Position numbers and translations under genes: made by a program
Assembly (NCBI RefSeq): GCF_003390915.1
Contig: NZ_QMEM01000002.1
Span: forward strand, 372,001-436,000
Direction: 5' to 3'
DNA: 64,000 nucleotides
Source: Lewinella sp. IMCC34183
Lineage (GTDB): Bacteria; Bacteroidota; Bacteroidia; Chitinophagales; Saprospiraceae
Shown here: positions 15,816 to 25,986 of the stretch, one piece after another
Layout of the letters: the number at the start of each line of letters is the position of its first letter
Position numbering within the stretch: position 1 is the stretch's first letter
The notes under the pieces: generated by a model
Databases searched by the model: none
What the model was told of the DNA's origin: nothing
Seen by the model: only the letters and a program-made list of their open reading frames with translations

Positions 15816-18800
15816 TTACCGTCCGTGACAGTGTTTGAACTTCTTACCGCTGCCACAGGGGCAGGGATCGTTGCGTCCGATCTTGGCCGAATCGCGTTGG
15901 AACGTTTCCACTTTTTCGGGCTGACTGGCTGCCTCGGCGGCCTGCCGCGCGGCAGCGGCGGCAGGTTCCGGCTCGGAGCTCCGGTTGACCTGGGTCGGCG
16001 CGGTCACTACGCGACGCGGGGCGCGGGCCTCCTGAATGTCGGTAGGCTGCGCGATCACCAGGTCGCCCTTGGCCAGGTAGCTCGTGGTCTTTTCGTTGAT
16101 GCGGCTGATGAGTTCCTCGAAAAGCTTGTAGGACTCCATCTTGTACACCACCAGCGGATCCTTTTGCTCGAAGGACGCCATGTTGGTCGAGGTCTTCAGC
16201 TCGTCCATCGTCCGCAGGTGCTCCTTCCAGTTCTCGTCGATGATGGCCAGGGTGACGGCTTTCTCGATGTCCGACTTGATACTCCTGCCGTCGGTATCGA
16301 GGGCCCGCACGATGTCGGCCGTGATCTGCAGCGGATGGGTACTGCCGTCCGTGAACGGAATGATGATACGGCGGTAGCGGCCCGGCTGCTCTTCGTTCAC
16401 CTTGCGGATGTGGGGCATCACGCGCTCGACGAGGAGGTCCATCTTGCTCTCGTAAAAATTGCGGAATTCGATCAGCAGGCGATCCGCCAGGTCGTTGACG
16501 TCGCCCTTCTTCCATTCCATCTCCTGGATCTCGGATTCGAAGCCCAGCAGCCGCTGGGTAGCCAGGCGGAAGGTTTCGTAGGTGCCGCCCTGCTTGTGGG
16601 CGTAAACGATATCGTCGATGAGTCCCTCGAAGGAGTTGTTGAGGTCCAGGCTCAAACGCTGTCCGCTCAGGGCGTTGTCGCGCTTGCGGTAGATCGCCTC
16701 CCGCTGGATGTTCATTACGTCATCGTACTCGAGCAGGCGCTTGCGGATACCGAAGTTGTTCTCCTCTACCTTCTTCTGGGCGTTCTCGATCGACTTGGTC
16801 ACGATGCCCGCCTGGATGACGTCGCCTTCCTTGTGGCCGGCGCGGTCCATCCACTTGGCGATCCGCTCGCTCTGGAAGTAGCGCATCAGCTTGTCTTCGA
16901 GGCTGACGTAGAAGAGGCTCGAACCGGGGTCGCCCTGGCGTCCGGCACGACCGCGGAGCTGCCGGTCTACGCGGCGGCTGTCGTGGCGCTCGGTACCGAC
17001 GATGGCGAGGCCGCCCGCCTGCTTCACCTGATCGTTGATTTTGATGTCCGTACCCCGGCCGGCCATGTTGGTGGCGATGGTCACCTTGCCGGGCCGTCCG
17101 GCTTCGGCGACGATGTCGGCCTCCCGCTGGTGCTGCTTGGCGTTCAGTACGTTGTGGTCGATGCCGCGCAGTTGCAACATCCGGCTCAGTTTCTCGCTGA
17201 TGTCCACGGCGGTGGTACCCACCAGCACGGGGCGCCCGGCGTTGCTCAGCTCGACGATGTCGTCGATCACGGCGTTGAATTTCTCGCGGTCTGTCTTGTA
17301 TATCTTGTCGTTGCGGTCGTCGCGCTGGATCGGCCGGTTGGTCGGGATGACCACGACGTCCAGCTTGTAGATCTCCCAGAACTCGCCGGCCTCGGTCTCG
17401 GCCGTACCCGTCATGCCGCACAGCTTGTGGTACATCCGGAAGTAGTTCTGCAGGGTCACGGTGGCGTAGGTCTGGGTCAGCTCGCCCACCTTTACGTTCT
17501 CCTTGGCTTCCAGCGCCTGGTGCAGTCCGTCGGAGTAGCGGCGGCCTTCCATCATACGGCCGGTCTGCTCGTCCACGATCTTGACCTGTCCGTCCATGAC
17601 CACGTATTCGCTGTCGCGCTCGAAGAGCGCGTAGGCCTTCAGCAGCTGGCTGATGGCGTGGAGGCGCTTGGACTTCACGCCGAAGTCCTGGGCCAGCTTG
17701 TTCTTGGCCAGCGCCTTCTCTTCCTTATCCAGGTCGGAGCGGTTGTCCACCTCGGCCATACTGGTGGCCAGGTCGTTGAGAATGAAGAAGTTGGGATCCT
17801 CGTTGTACTTGCTCAGGTACTCGGTACCGAAGTCGGTAAGGTCCACCTGCCGGTTCTTCTCGTCGATGGTGAAGTACAACTCCCGGTCTACCTCCGGCAT
17901 CCGTTTGTTGTTCTCGGACATGTAGGTGTTCTCGGCCTTCTGCAGCATGACGCGTACGCCCTCCTGGCTGAGGAACTTGATGAGCGGGCGGCTCTTGGGG
18001 AAGGCCCGGTAGGCCCGGTAGAGGGCCAGTCCCGCTTCGCCCTCTTCGGGGCCCACGTAACCTTCCTTGAACAGTCGCTTGGCTTCGGTGAGAAACTTGT
18101 TGGCCGTCTTGTGCTGCTGGGCGATGAGGCGCTCGATGGCCGGCTTCAGTTCGAGGTAGTCCTGGTCATCGGCGTTGTTGGTCACCGGACCGGAGATGAT
18201 GAGGGGCGTCCGCGCATCGTCGATCAGCACGGAGTCCACCTCGTCGATCATGGCGAAGTGGTGGTGCTTCTGCACCTTGTCGGCGGTGGCCCGCACCATG
18301 TTGTCGCGCAGGTAGTCGAAGCCGAATTCGTTGTTGGTCCCGTAGGTGATGTCGGCGGCGTAGGCCTTCACCCGCTCCGGGCTGTGGGGACGGTACAGGT
18401 CGATGCAGTCGATACTCAGCTGGAGAAACTGCATGACGGGTCCGATCCACTCGGCGTCCCGCTGGGCGAGGTAGTTGTTTACGGTCACCACGTGTACCCC
18501 GCGACCGCTGAGGCCGTTCAGGTAGGCCGGCAGGGTAGCGACGAGCGTTTTACCCTCACCGGTCTGCATCTCCGCGATCTTGCCGTCGTGGAGCACCTGC
18601 CCGCCGATCAGCTGCACGTCGTAGTGGATCATGTTCCACTCGATCTCGCCGCCGGCGGCCATCCAGGTGTTGCTGTAGGTTGCCTGCCCGGATTCGTCGA
18701 TCGTGATGTAGTCCTTCACGGCCGCGAGTTCTCGGTCGGCGTCGGTAGCCGTAACGGTCAGCGGGCCCTCGGTAAAGCGGCGGGCCGCTTCCTTGACCGT

Positions 18801-19133
18801 GGCGAAGGCGGCCGGAAGGATCTCCTTCAGGACTACTTCCAGCTCCTCGTTCCGCTGGTCGCTGAGGCGGTCCACCTCCTGGTAAATATCGTCCTTGCGG
18901 CGAAAGTCGGCCTCGGCCTCGGCTTCCGTGCGGAGGCGCTTGATCTCGGCATCGATATCGGAGAGGTACTCGCTGATGCGCGTACGGAACGCATCGGTAC
19001 GCTGCCGCAGTTCGTCGTTCGATAGCGCCGCCAGGCCCCCGTAAATCTCATTAATCTCATCGACGACGGGCTGGTAGGCCGCCACGTCTCGGTCCTGCTT
19101 GGAACCGAACAATTTTTTTAGGGCCTCGAACAT
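15816..19133 (-). CDS. secA: Preprotein translocase ATPase SecA
   Basis: SecA drives export of unfolded proteins through SecYEG. The 1105-residue protein has Walker A TGEGKT at 191-196, the DEVD box at 297-300 ([22 protein letters not shown]), a MAGRGTDIK helicase motif, and a C-terminal zinc/SecB-binding module [14 protein letters not shown] in the last 15 residues. Compared with E. coli (901 residues), it carries insertions, as is usual in Bacteroidota. It is monocistronic, with a perfect -7 element about 60 nt upstream. Confidence 0.98.
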   Translation of the reverse strand: MFEALKKLFGSKQDRDVAAYQPVVDEINEIYGGLAALSNDELRQRTDAFRTRISEYLSDIDAEIKRLRTEAEAEADFRRKDDIYQEVDRLSDQRNEELEVVLKEILPAAFATVKEAARRFTEGPLTVTATDADRELAAVKDYITIDESGQATYSNTWMAAGGEIEWNMIHYDVQLIGGQVLHDGKIAEMQTGEGKTLVATLPAYLNGLSGRGVHVVTVNNYLAQRDAEWIGPVMQFLQLSIDCIDLYRPHSPERVKAYAADITYGTNNEFGFDYLRDNMVRATADKVQKHHHFAMIDEVDSVLIDDARTPLIISGPVTNNADDQDYLELKPAIERLIAQQHKTANKFLTEAKRLFKEGYVGPEEGEAGLALYRAYRAFPKSRPLIKFLSQEGVRVMLQKAENTYMSENNKRMPEVDRELYFTIDEKNRQVDLTDFGTEYLSKYNEDPNFFILNDLATSMAEVDNRSDLDKEEKALAKNKLAQDFGVKSKRLHAISQLLKAYALFERDSEYVVMDGQVKIVDEQTGRMMEGRRYSDGLHQALEAKENVKVGELTQTYATVTLQNYFRMYHKLCGMTGTAETEAGEFWEIYKLDVVVIPTNRPIQRDDRNDKIYKTDREKFNAVIDDIVELSNAGRPVLVGTTAVDISEKLSRMLQLRGIDHNVLNAKQHQREADIVAEAGRPGKVTIATNMAGRGTDIKINDQVKQAGGLAIVGTERHDSRRVDRQLRGRAGRQGDPGSSLFYVSLEDKLMRYFQSERIAKWMDRAGHKEGDVIQAGIVTKSIENAQKKVEENNFGIRKRLLEYDDVMNIQREAIYRKRDNALSGQRLSLDLNNSFEGLIDDIVYAHKQGGTYETFRLATQRLLGFESEIQEMEWKKGDVNDLADRLLIEFRNFYESKMDLLVERVMPHIRKVNEEQPGRYRRIIIPFTDGSTHPLQITADIVRALDTDGRSIKSDIEKAVTLAIIDENWKEHLRTMDELKTSTNMASFEQKDPLVVYKMESYKLFEELISRINEKTTSYLAKGDLVIAQPTDIQEARAPRRVVTAPTQVNRSSEPEPAAAAARQAAEAASQPEKVETFQRDSAKIGRNDPCPCGSGKKFKHCHGR

Positions 19134-19194
19134 AAGTGTAGCTTTTTTCTGGTTGGTTGGGCGGGTACGCGGGTGCAGGGTGGGTCACGCCACG

Positions 19195-19202
19195 CAAAGA
19201 TA
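19195..19202 (-). promoter_or_regulatory. Perfect -7 element TATCTTTG for secA
   Basis: The minus strand reads TATCTTTG, an exact TAnnTTTG, 61 nt upstream of the secA ATG. No TTG lies at the standard -33 distance. Confidence 0.5.
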
Positions 19203-19303
19203 CCCCGGCAGCGCCCCGTGATGCCGCGAAATCCGCGCCAAAGGGACACATGCGACATTCTGTCACGGACTTTACTAACGGCCTGACAGTGAAGCCGGTT
19301 GAA

Positions 19304-20323
19304 TCAGATCAGGGCCGACCGCGCCCGTTCCAGCAATTGTCGCCGTTCGTCCAGGGTCAGCGACACCTGCAACTGCGCGATGCCGATCAGACGGCGAATG
19401 ATCTCCACGTAGGAGAACCGGCGGGCGAGCTCCGTATCGTAGCCCGGCGGCTTGGCGTAGTCGGTTTCCAGCTGCCGGATCCGCTTCGGCGGTGTCCGGC
19501 TGAGGAGTAGGTGCGCCATCAGTACGCCAATATCATACTCGGCCCGCCCCAGGTGAGCGAACTCCGTGTCGATCACGTAGATACGCTCCTCCGCGTTCAG
19601 GAAGCTCCCGGGGTAAAAGTCGCCGTGCAACAGGGTGGGCCCGTCCGCCAGGTAGATCTCACCGAGTTTCCCGGCGGCTTCCCGCAGGCGGGCGTCGTGC
19701 TGCAGGGGACGGGCCACTTCGGCCAATCCGGGATAGATGGCGTCCAGCGGGAATCCATTATCCGGCCGGAAGGGCAGATCGAAGATATGCGCGTGGTTGA
19801 GCGTCTTCAGCGGCCGGTTGTCCACGAAGTCGTCGACCTTCAAGGCGTGCAGCCGGCCGGCGAACCGCAGCAGGGTGGCCAGTTGCCGGCGGGTGAAGCC
19901 CTCGCCCTCCTGGTAGACCGTCGACAGGTCGTTGGCCAGGCCGAGGTCCTCCAGCACCAGTACGTAGTGGTCCGGGTCGGCCCGTAGCAGTTCCGGCATG
20001 TGGCCGGCCAGGAAATGGTCGCCGCGGGTCGCGTGGTAAAAGCCACGTTCTACCATGATGCGCTCGATGGGTGCGTCCAGAACGGGAAAACGGGCCACCC
20101 AGGGCCGGCTCTGTTTTACGATGAACTGCCGCCGGTTGGTGGTCACGCGCAGGGTCACGTTCATATTTCCCTCCCCCGCCACTTCGGTCGATAGTACCCG
20201 CTCCTCCGGAATCAAAAAGCTGCTTGCCGCGAGATACTCCTGCAGCTGACGGGGATCCTCGGCGGTCAGGTACCGCGCACCGGCCGTCTCGCGCCTCCAC
20301 CGTTGCTGTAGATCATCCGCCAT
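19304..20323 (-). CDS. Methylthioribose-kinase-like small-molecule phosphotransferase
   Basis: The 339 residues have the bilobal APH/choline-kinase fold. The G-rich loop GEGNMN (51-56) and Lys70 match the nucleotide loop of methylthioribose kinase (GDGNLN). The catalytic loop is HGDFYPGS (233-240), where the usual Asn is replaced by GS as in MtnK (HGDLHTGS). The metal site is IDTEFA (Asp252), followed by a YDIG...LLLS helix, also MtnK-like. MtnK phosphorylates 5-methylthioribose in methionine salvage, but no other salvage gene is nearby and the protein is about 60 residues shorter. The substrate is therefore open. A structured RNA with its own terminator lies directly upstream. Confidence 0.75.
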   Translation of the reverse strand: MADDLQQRWRRETAGARYLTAEDPRQLQEYLAASSFLIPEERVLSTEVAGEGNMNVTLRVTTNRRQFIVKQSRPWVARFPVLDAPIERIMVERGFYHATRGDHFLAGHMPELLRADPDHYVLVLEDLGLANDLSTVYQEGEGFTRRQLATLLRFAGRLHALKVDDFVDNRPLKTLNHAHIFDLPFRPDNGFPLDAIYPGLAEVARPLQHDARLREAAGKLGEIYLADGPTLLHGDFYPGSFLNAEERIYVIDTEFAHLGRAEYDIGVLMAHLLLSRTPPKRIRQLETDYAKPPGYDTELARRFSYVEIIRRLIGIAQLQVSLTLDERRQLLERARSALI

Positions 20324-20373
20324 TCCGCAATGATAAGGCGCGACGCCGAACTTGTTTCACCACCGACCCCCCC

Positions 20374-20406
20374 AAAAAAAGAGCCCCGGTGAAAACACCG
20401 GGACTC
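20374..20406 (-). terminator. Intrinsic terminator of the putative small RNA
   Basis: CCCGGTG (20385-20391) pairs with CACCGGG (20396-20402) around an AAAA loop. A mismatch and a GAG/CTC extension follow. Seven A residues at 20374-20380 give the U-tract on the minus strand. Confidence 0.85.
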
Positions 20407-20541
20407 CCGAAACAGGTTGCAAAAAAGGAAAGGAGGACGCCAATGCCCTCCTCCCGTAAATACTCACTCAAAACATGTTAGTTCGTGGCCTCCCGTACCG
20501 CAGCGAGCGGTCGGAAGGCATCTATCACTGCTGCTTTACGT
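20374..20541 (-). ncRNA. Putative structured small RNA or transcription attenuator
   Basis: A full Bacteroidota promoter (20547-20577) and an intrinsic terminator (20374-20406) bracket about 168 nt on the minus strand with no credible open frame. Between them lie two hairpins. One is at 20488-20519, with an 8-bp stem including one G-U, one bulged base and five more pairs. The other is at 20432-20454, with a 6-bp GGAGGA/TCCTCC stem. The product could be a stand-alone sRNA such as a 6S-type RNA, or a leader controlling the kinase gene that starts 50 nt beyond the terminator. No known riboswitch consensus was recognised. The start site is approximate. Confidence 0.55.
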
Positions 20542-20546
20542 CCCGA

Positions 20547-20577
20547 CAAAAATACGTCTTTTCGCGCTTTTTAACAA
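20547..20577 (-). promoter_or_regulatory. Promoter of the putative small RNA
   Basis: On the minus strand TTG (20577-20575) is followed after 20 nt by TATTTTTG (20554-20547), a full match to the -33/-7 consensus. Confidence 0.7.
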
Positions 20578-20672
20578 GCAAAAAGATTAAATTATTCATC
20601 AATTTGCCTTAATGTAACCAATATGATTACGTATCATCTATATCTGTCTCCTCTTCTACAATTCTGTACGGT

Positions 20673-21467
20673 TTGAGTGCTTCCCGGCTTCCGCCCACTG
20701 TCGCAATCCTGGGTACGGGGTGGCTGGGCCTCCCCCTCCTGACGGACCTGGCCGGTGACCACGCCATCCGGGGGTCCTGCCGCTCCCCGTCCGGGGCAGA
20801 GGCCATCCGGGCGGCGGGCGGGCAACCGTACGACATCGACCTCCCCGCGGCCGCAGGTGAGCTGCCGGCCTTCCTGGACGGTGCCGATACCCTCGTGATC
20901 ACCCTCCCTCCGGGCGGGCGCACGCATGGGGAACGCACAACGGAGTACTACCTTTCCGCGCTGGCCCCGCTGGCTCCTTTCCTTCGGAACGGCCTGCACG
21001 TCCTGTACACGAGCAGCACGGGGGTATACGGTAACGCGGTAACGGGTACGGTGACCGAGACTACACCCGTCGCTCCGGATACCGCATCCTCGCGGGCCAC
21101 GGTGGCGGCGGAACGGTGGCTCCGGGAGCACGCACCCTCCCTGGCGATCCTGCGGTTGGGGGGCTTGTTCGGTCCCGGCCGCGACCCGATCGACTTTTTT
21201 CGGCGGCGGGAAGCCATCCCGGAGGCCGATGCACCCGTTAACCTAATTGGGCAGCAGCGGGCCGTTGCGGCCCTGCGTTTCGTTATTACCCGCCGCGTAA
21301 CGGGTATCTTTAACCTTTGCGCGGCCGACCATCCCAGCAAGCGGGAGTTCTACGGCGACCGCTACCGGGCCGCCGGCCGGCCTCCCAAGCCCTTTCTTCC
21401 CGGCGGCGGCGCCGGTAAGCGTATTGACTCCACCAAATTCCGCCTTCTCGGCGGACCAGAATTATGA
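20673..21467 (+). CDS. NAD(P)-binding epimerase/dehydratase-like protein (short SDR type)
   Basis: The 264 residues begin with a Rossmann motif VAILGTGWLGLPLL. They include a VLYTSSTGVYG segment characteristic of extended short-chain dehydrogenases and a LRLGGLFGPGRDP loop, and resemble YeeZ-type sugar-nucleotide epimerase relatives. The catalytic Tyr-x3-Lys motif is not evident; VYGN is followed by no lysine at +4, so activity is uncertain. The start is a TTG at 20673, since no ATG or GTG in frame precedes the Rossmann strand. Its TGA overlaps the ATG of the thioredoxin gene (ATGA). Confidence 0.7.
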   Translation: MSASRLPPTVAILGTGWLGLPLLTDLAGDHAIRGSCRSPSGAEAIRAAGGQPYDIDLPAAAGELPAFLDGADTLVITLPPGGRTHGERTTEYYLSALAPLAPFLRNGLHVLYTSSTGVYGNAVTGTVTETTPVAPDTASSRATVAAERWLREHAPSLAILRLGGLFGPGRDPIDFFRRREAIPEADAPVNLIGQQRAVAALRFVITRRVTGIFNLCAADHPSKREFYGDRYRAAGRPPKPFLPGGGAGKRIDSTKFRLLGGPEL

Positions 21468-22612
21468 AGCACCTCTTCTTCCTATTCCTCCTGCCCGCCT
21501 TCGTGGCCGCTCAGGACGGCGGTATATCCTTCACCGAACAGCCCTTCGATGCCCTGCTTGCCCAGGCGAAGGCGGAGGACAAACTGATCTTCATCGACGC
21601 CTACACCACCTGGTGCGGCCCCTGCAAGATGATGACCGCGAAGGTATTTCCCGACTCCGCCGTCGGTGCGGTCTACAACGAGCGCTTCATCAACGCCAAG
21701 TTCGACATGGAGAAGGGGGAAGGCCCCGGCTTGGCCGCCCGCTACGACGTAGCCGCCTATCCCACCTACCTCTTCGTTAACGGCGACGGCAACCTCGTCC
21801 ACAAGGGTCTCGGTTATATCCCCAAGCCCGCCCTGCTCGAACTCGCCGACGTGGCCGTCTCCGACCGCAGCCTGGGCGCTCTCGAAGCCCGCTTCGACGC
21901 CGGCGAGCGCGACCCGGAGTTCCTGCAAAACTTTGCCATGGCCCTCACGAACGCCATGGACGAGTCGCGCGCCGACCGCGTCGTTTCCGAATACCTCACG
22001 GGGCAGGAAGACTGGTCCACCCCCGCCAACCTCCAGCTGCTCCTGGCCAGTCCGGGCGGCATCGGAGACCCACGGATGGACTACCTGATCGAGCACGCCG
22101 CGGAGATCGAAGCGGCCCTGGGTGCCGGCTCCGCCACCTCCACCATCCAGCGCGCCCTGGTAAATACCTACCACCGCGAGCACCGCAAGCGTAGCCTGGT
22201 GGCCCCCGACAATATCCGCGAATACTACGAAACCGAAGCCGGTCCCCTCTGGCAGCAGCTGCACTCCTCCTATGCTCTCATGTACTACGAGCGCAAGGGT
22301 GACATGAAGCACTACCTGCCGCTGGCCATGGACCACTACTCCCGCTACCCTTCGGAGGACTATACCGAGCTCAACGGCGTAGCCTGGGCCTTCTTCGAGA
22401 ACAGCGACGACCCCGCCCAGCTGGCGAAGGCTGTCGAGTGGGCGGAAAGATCGGTGGAACTCCACCCCTACTACCCCAACCTGGATACCCTGGCCTGGCT
22501 CTACCACAAGACGGGCCAGCAGGAAAAAGCCGAAGCCGCCGCCCACCGGGCCATCGAGTACGCCAAGGCCGACGACCTCGATTACAGCGATACCCAGAAG
22601 ATTTTCCAATAG
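21464..22612 (+). CDS. Exported thioredoxin-fold protein with C-terminal TPR-like helices
   Basis: The 382 residues start with a signal peptide (MKHLFFLFLLPAFVAA). They have a thioredoxin domain (about 22-125) with active-site WCGPC at 50-54 and a cis-Pro in VAAYPTYLF. The C-terminal 250 residues are helical with a TPR-like end (AVEWAERSVELHPYYPNLD...). It should act in the periplasm as a thiol reductase or oxidoreductase. It is translationally coupled to the upstream SDR-like gene and lies 17 nt from the metalloprotease gene. Confidence 0.85.
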   Translation: MKHLFFLFLLPAFVAAQDGGISFTEQPFDALLAQAKAEDKLIFIDAYTTWCGPCKMMTAKVFPDSAVGAVYNERFINAKFDMEKGEGPGLAARYDVAAYPTYLFVNGDGNLVHKGLGYIPKPALLELADVAVSDRSLGALEARFDAGERDPEFLQNFAMALTNAMDESRADRVVSEYLTGQEDWSTPANLQLLLASPGGIGDPRMDYLIEHAAEIEAALGAGSATSTIQRALVNTYHREHRKRSLVAPDNIREYYETEAGPLWQQLHSSYALMYYERKGDMKHYLPLAMDHYSRYPSEDYTELNGVAWAFFENSDDPAQLAKAVEWAERSVELHPYYPNLDTLAWLYHKTGQQEKAEAAAHRAIEYAKADDLDYSDTQKIFQ

Positions 22613-22629
22613 CCCGCCAACCCCTCCCT

Positions 22630-23859
22630 ATGCGTTTCACCCTCCTACTGTTACTGCTCGGCGCCGTAGCCCGGGCCCAGGTACCGCTCGACACCGCGGG
22701 AAGAATCATTACCTGCGAAACCCGCGACACCGCCTTCGGTGCCTTCATGCCCCCCCGGGCCAGCATCGTTGACGGCAGCGCCGATATCACCACTACGTTC
22801 GACCTCATCTTCGCGGAAAGCGTGCCGGAAGAGGCCCGTAACAGCATGCAATTCGCGGCGGACATCTGGGGCAGCTACCTGCAGTCGAACGTGCCCGTCC
22901 GGGTGGAAGTCGACTGGCGCGACGAGGACGATGACCGCCTGCTGGCCAGCGCGGGTCCCGCTACCTTCTACCGCGGCTTCGTCGGCGGCGTCAACCGCAG
23001 CACCTGGTACCCGGTAGCGCTGGCGGAAGCCATACAGGGCGATACGCTGAACAGCCCGGACGATGCCGATATCTTCGTCGTCGTCAACAGCACCGCCAAC
23101 TGGAACTACAGCACCGACGGGCGGGTACCGCGTAACCGCATCGACCTGGCCACTGTCTTCCTGCACGAACTGGGCCACGGTCTGGGCTTCCTCAGCAGCA
23201 TCGACAGCACCACCGACACCACCGTCACGATCGGACTCGACGGGCTCTTCGTCATTTACGACCTCTTCCTGGAAACTCCCCCCGGCCGCTCCCTGGTCGA
23301 CGCCGCGGAGTTCGAGAATCCCTCTCCCGAATTACTGGCCGCCGTCATCGACCGGCTGGACTTCGCCGGAGAAAGTGCCATGGCCAAGAACGGCGGGGAA
23401 TTGGTCCCCCTGTTCGCGCCGGAAACCTTCGACGTGGGCAGCAGCGTTAGTCACCTCGACGAGCAAGCATACCGGACCGGCACGCAGAACGCCCTCATGA
23501 CACCCTCCCTGGCGGCGGGCGAGGCCATCCACGACCCCGGCCCCGTGACCCTGGGTATCCTCTACGATCTGGGGTGGCCCCTGCGCTTTGACCTCACTTC
23601 TACCTCCGAAGTTTACGCCGGACAGCTGGGCATCTACCCCAACCCGGCGGCGGGCAGCTTCCGGCTCTCCCTGGCGGAAGTGCATACCCCCACCGTGGCC
23701 ATCCTCTACGGCCCGGATGGCCGCGAAGCCTTCCGTCAGGACATTAGCGGGCAGTACGGCGAGGCCCGGGTATCGGTGGACAAACTGCCCCCCGGGCTGT
23801 ACACGCTCTTCGTCCCGGACGGTGACCGGGCGTTCAGTGGCCGTGTTGTCGTCAGATAA
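22630..23859 (+). CDS. Secreted zinc metalloprotease-like protein with T9SS sorting domain
   Basis: The ATG at 22630 opens a signal peptide (MRFTLLLLLLGAVARA) and gives 409 residues; the longer frame from 22438 would overlap the thioredoxin gene by 175 nt. The zinc site is HELGHGLGF (His179-Glu180-x-x-His183, metzincin-like HExxHxxGF). The last 75 residues (IYPNPAAGSFRLSL to the final VVVR strand) are a type A T9SS C-terminal sorting domain, which directs secretion across the outer membrane. The third zinc ligand is not assigned. It could be an active protease or a surface protein with a protease-like fold. Confidence 0.8.
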   Translation: MRFTLLLLLLGAVARAQVPLDTAGRIITCETRDTAFGAFMPPRASIVDGSADITTTFDLIFAESVPEEARNSMQFAADIWGSYLQSNVPVRVEVDWRDEDDDRLLASAGPATFYRGFVGGVNRSTWYPVALAEAIQGDTLNSPDDADIFVVVNSTANWNYSTDGRVPRNRIDLATVFLHELGHGLGFLSSIDSTTDTTVTIGLDGLFVIYDLFLETPPGRSLVDAAEFENPSPELLAAVIDRLDFAGESAMAKNGGELVPLFAPETFDVGSSVSHLDEQAYRTGTQNALMTPSLAAGEAIHDPGPVTLGILYDLGWPLRFDLTSTSEVYAGQLGIYPNPAAGSFRLSLAEVHTPTVAILYGPDGREAFRQDISGQYGEARVSVDKLPPGLYTLFVPDGDRAFSGRVVVR

Positions 23860-23892
23860 ACACAGCAAACGGGCGGGCGATTGCGGCCCTCT

Positions 23893-23941
23893 ACGAAGCA
23901 AGAAGGCCACCCGATCGTATCGGGTGGCCTTCTTGCTTCGT
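23893..23941. terminator. Bidirectional terminator with a 23-bp perfect stem
   Basis: Bases 23893-23915 are perfectly complementary to 23919-23941 with a 3-nt loop. The stem contains AAGAAGG on the left and CCTTCTT on the right, so a T-rich 3' arm is present in either direction. It separates the convergent metalloprotease and rny genes. Confidence 0.8.
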
Positions 23942-23979
23942 GGCTGGTTGTTCAGGATTTGTGGTCCCGGCGGATCGTC

Positions 23980-25650
23980 CTAGCGGGCGAAAGCCACGGC
24001 GCGGGTCTCCCGGATCACCATCACCTTGATCTGGCCGGGGTACTGCATCGTTTCCTGAATTTCCTGACTGATCTTGAAGCTCAGCTCGTTGGCGTGCTGG
24101 TCGCTCACCTTCTCGGCTTCCACCATTACCCGAAGCTCGCGGCCGGCCTGCATGGCAAAGGCCGAGCTTACGCCCTCGTTCTTCTTGGCGATCTCCTCCA
24201 GTTCCTTGATACGGTTGATGTAGCCTTCCAGGATCTCCCGCCGCGCACCGGGCCGGGCGCCACTGATGGCGTCACAGGCCTGCACGATGGGCGAGATGAT
24301 GTTATTCATTTCGATCTCGTCGTGGTGGGCGCCGATGGCGTTGACCACAATGGGGTTCTCGTTCAGCTTCTCCGCCATTTGCATGCCGTAGAGCGCGTGG
24401 CTCAGTTCGCTGTCCTCGTCGGCGACCTTGCCGATATCGTGGAGCAGGCCGGCGCGCTTGGCCAGTTTCACCTGCTTTTTATTGAGTCCCATTTCGGCGG
24501 CCATGACGGCGCAGAGGTGGGCGGTCTCGACGCTGTGCTTGAGCAGGTTCTGTCCGTAGCTGCTGCGGTAGCGCATGCGGCCAACCATGCGGATCAGGTC
24601 GGCGGGCAGGCCGTGAATGTCGAGTTCAATGACGGTCTTCTGGCCGATCTCCTTGATCCCGGCCTCGAGTTCCTTGCGGGTCTTGTTGACGACTTCCTCG
24701 ATGCGGGCGGGGTGGATGCGGCCGTCGCTTACGAGCCGCTTGAGCGACAGGCGGGCGACTTCGCGGCGGATGGGGTCGAAACTGGAGATCACGATCGTTT
24801 CCGGGGTATCGTCCACGACCAGTTCAGCACCGGTGGCGGCCTCGATGGCACGAATGTTACGACCCTCGCGGCCAATGATCTGGCCCTTGACGTTATCGTT
24901 GTCGAGACTGAAGACCGACACGGTGTTTTCGATCGTCATTTCAGCACACATGCGCTGGATGGTGTTGATGACCACCTTACGGGCGTCCTTGGCGGCGTCC
25001 TCCCGGGCTTCCTCCAGCAGCTCGCGGCGCAGGCTGAGGGCGTCGTTCTCTGACTTGGCCCGCACGTCCTCCAGCAGGCGTTGCTTGGCGTCGGCCTGGC
25101 TCAGGCCGGCGATACGTTCGAGCTCGGCGGAGAAGCGTTCGTGCTGGTGGTCGAGTTCTTCCTGCTTCTCGCGGGTGCGGTCGATCTCCTCGGACAGGAG
25201 CTGCTTGCGCGCTTCGATCTCTTCTTCCCGCTTTTTGAGTCCTTCCTTGGCGGTGAGTACCTCGTCGAGCTCGGCCTTGAAGCCGGCGCGCTCCTCCTTC
25301 ATGCTGGCCTGCTCCTCCTTGAGTGCTTCGCGCTTTTCGCGCAGTTCGACGAGCTCCTCGGCTTTCTCTTGCTTGAACTCCTCCTTGTAGCGGGCGAATT
25401 TTTCGCGGCTCTCGGCGATCTTTTCCTTTTTGAAGGCTTCCTGCTTTTCCTTGTACTCGGCAAAGGTTTTCTCGGCCCGGAGTTCGGCGTCGGCCTGGAC
25501 CTTTTCGGCCTTCAGGCGGGCTTCGGCCAGCAGTTTTTCTGCCTCCTGCTGGTGGGACTGGTCCTGCTCCTTGGCCTTGCCGCCAAAGATGAAGTAGGCG
25601 ATGGTGCCGCCTACGATGAGCCCGATAACGAGCCCGATGATGATATCCAT
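23980..25650 (-). CDS. rny: Ribonuclease Y
   Basis: RNase Y is a membrane-anchored endoribonuclease that starts mRNA decay. The 556 residues show an N-terminal membrane helix ([20 protein letters not shown]), a long charged coiled coil (about 25-240), a KH domain ([15 protein letters not shown]) and an HD domain with LLHDIGKV and GAHHDEIE. Length and domain order match the family. It is the last gene of the apparent pheT / coiled-coil / zapA / rny operon, 30 nt after zapA. Confidence 0.97.
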   Translation of the reverse strand: MDIIIGLVIGLIVGGTIAYFIFGGKAKEQDQSHQQEAEKLLAEARLKAEKVQADAELRAEKTFAEYKEKQEAFKKEKIAESREKFARYKEEFKQEKAEELVELREKREALKEEQASMKEERAGFKAELDEVLTAKEGLKKREEEIEARKQLLSEEIDRTREKQEELDHQHERFSAELERIAGLSQADAKQRLLEDVRAKSENDALSLRRELLEEAREDAAKDARKVVINTIQRMCAEMTIENTVSVFSLDNDNVKGQIIGREGRNIRAIEAATGAELVVDDTPETIVISSFDPIRREVARLSLKRLVSDGRIHPARIEEVVNKTRKELEAGIKEIGQKTVIELDIHGLPADLIRMVGRMRYRSSYGQNLLKHSVETAHLCAVMAAEMGLNKKQVKLAKRAGLLHDIGKVADEDSELSHALYGMQMAEKLNENPIVVNAIGAHHDEIEMNNIISPIVQACDAISGARPGARREILEGYINRIKELEEIAKKNEGVSSAFAMQAGRELRVMVEAEKVSDQHANELSFKISQEIQETMQYPGQIKVMVIRETRAVAFAR

Positions 25651-25680
25651 GATCTGTATATGTTGAAGTTGTGAAGCTCG

Positions 25681-25983
25681 CTAGAGCATCCCCTCAACCA
25701 AGTCATTCAGTTTGGCCAGGCGTTCGCTCAGGGCGGCATCGCTGCCGCTGTCGGCCTGGTCCCGCGCGCTACGCAATTCGCTGGCGTAGGTAAGCAGGGT
25801 CATTACGAGACAGTCCTGCTTGTCGCGGTCGCGGTAGCGGATCTGGAAGTCGTTGAAGCGGTCGTTGATCTCCTTGACCAGCGCCCGCAGGCCCTCCTCC
25901 TCGGCCTCCCCGACGCGGATGGGATAGGGGCGGCCCGCAATGACCACGCTGATCGGCTTATTATCCTGGGCGTTATCTGCCAT
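25681..25983 (-). CDS. zapA: Cell division protein ZapA
   Basis: ZapA binds and cross-links FtsZ filaments. The 100 residues show the family's N-terminal strand pair (ISVVIAGRPYPIRVGEAEEE) and C-terminal helix (VMTLLTYASELRSARD). It sits between a small coiled-coil gene (3-nt gap) and rny, an order commonly seen in Bacteroidota. Confidence 0.88.
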   Translation of the reverse strand: MADNAQDNKPISVVIAGRPYPIRVGEAEEEGLRALVKEINDRFNDFQIRYRDRDKQDCLVMTLLTYASELRSARDQADSGSDAALSERLAKLNDLVEGML

Positions 25984-25986
25984 GAC

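Noticed and set aside
15399-19025. A 1208-codon open frame antisense to secA
   Set aside because: It is a shadow of the GC-rich secA codon pattern. SecA itself is unmistakable, and the antisense product has no recognisable domain or complete motif.
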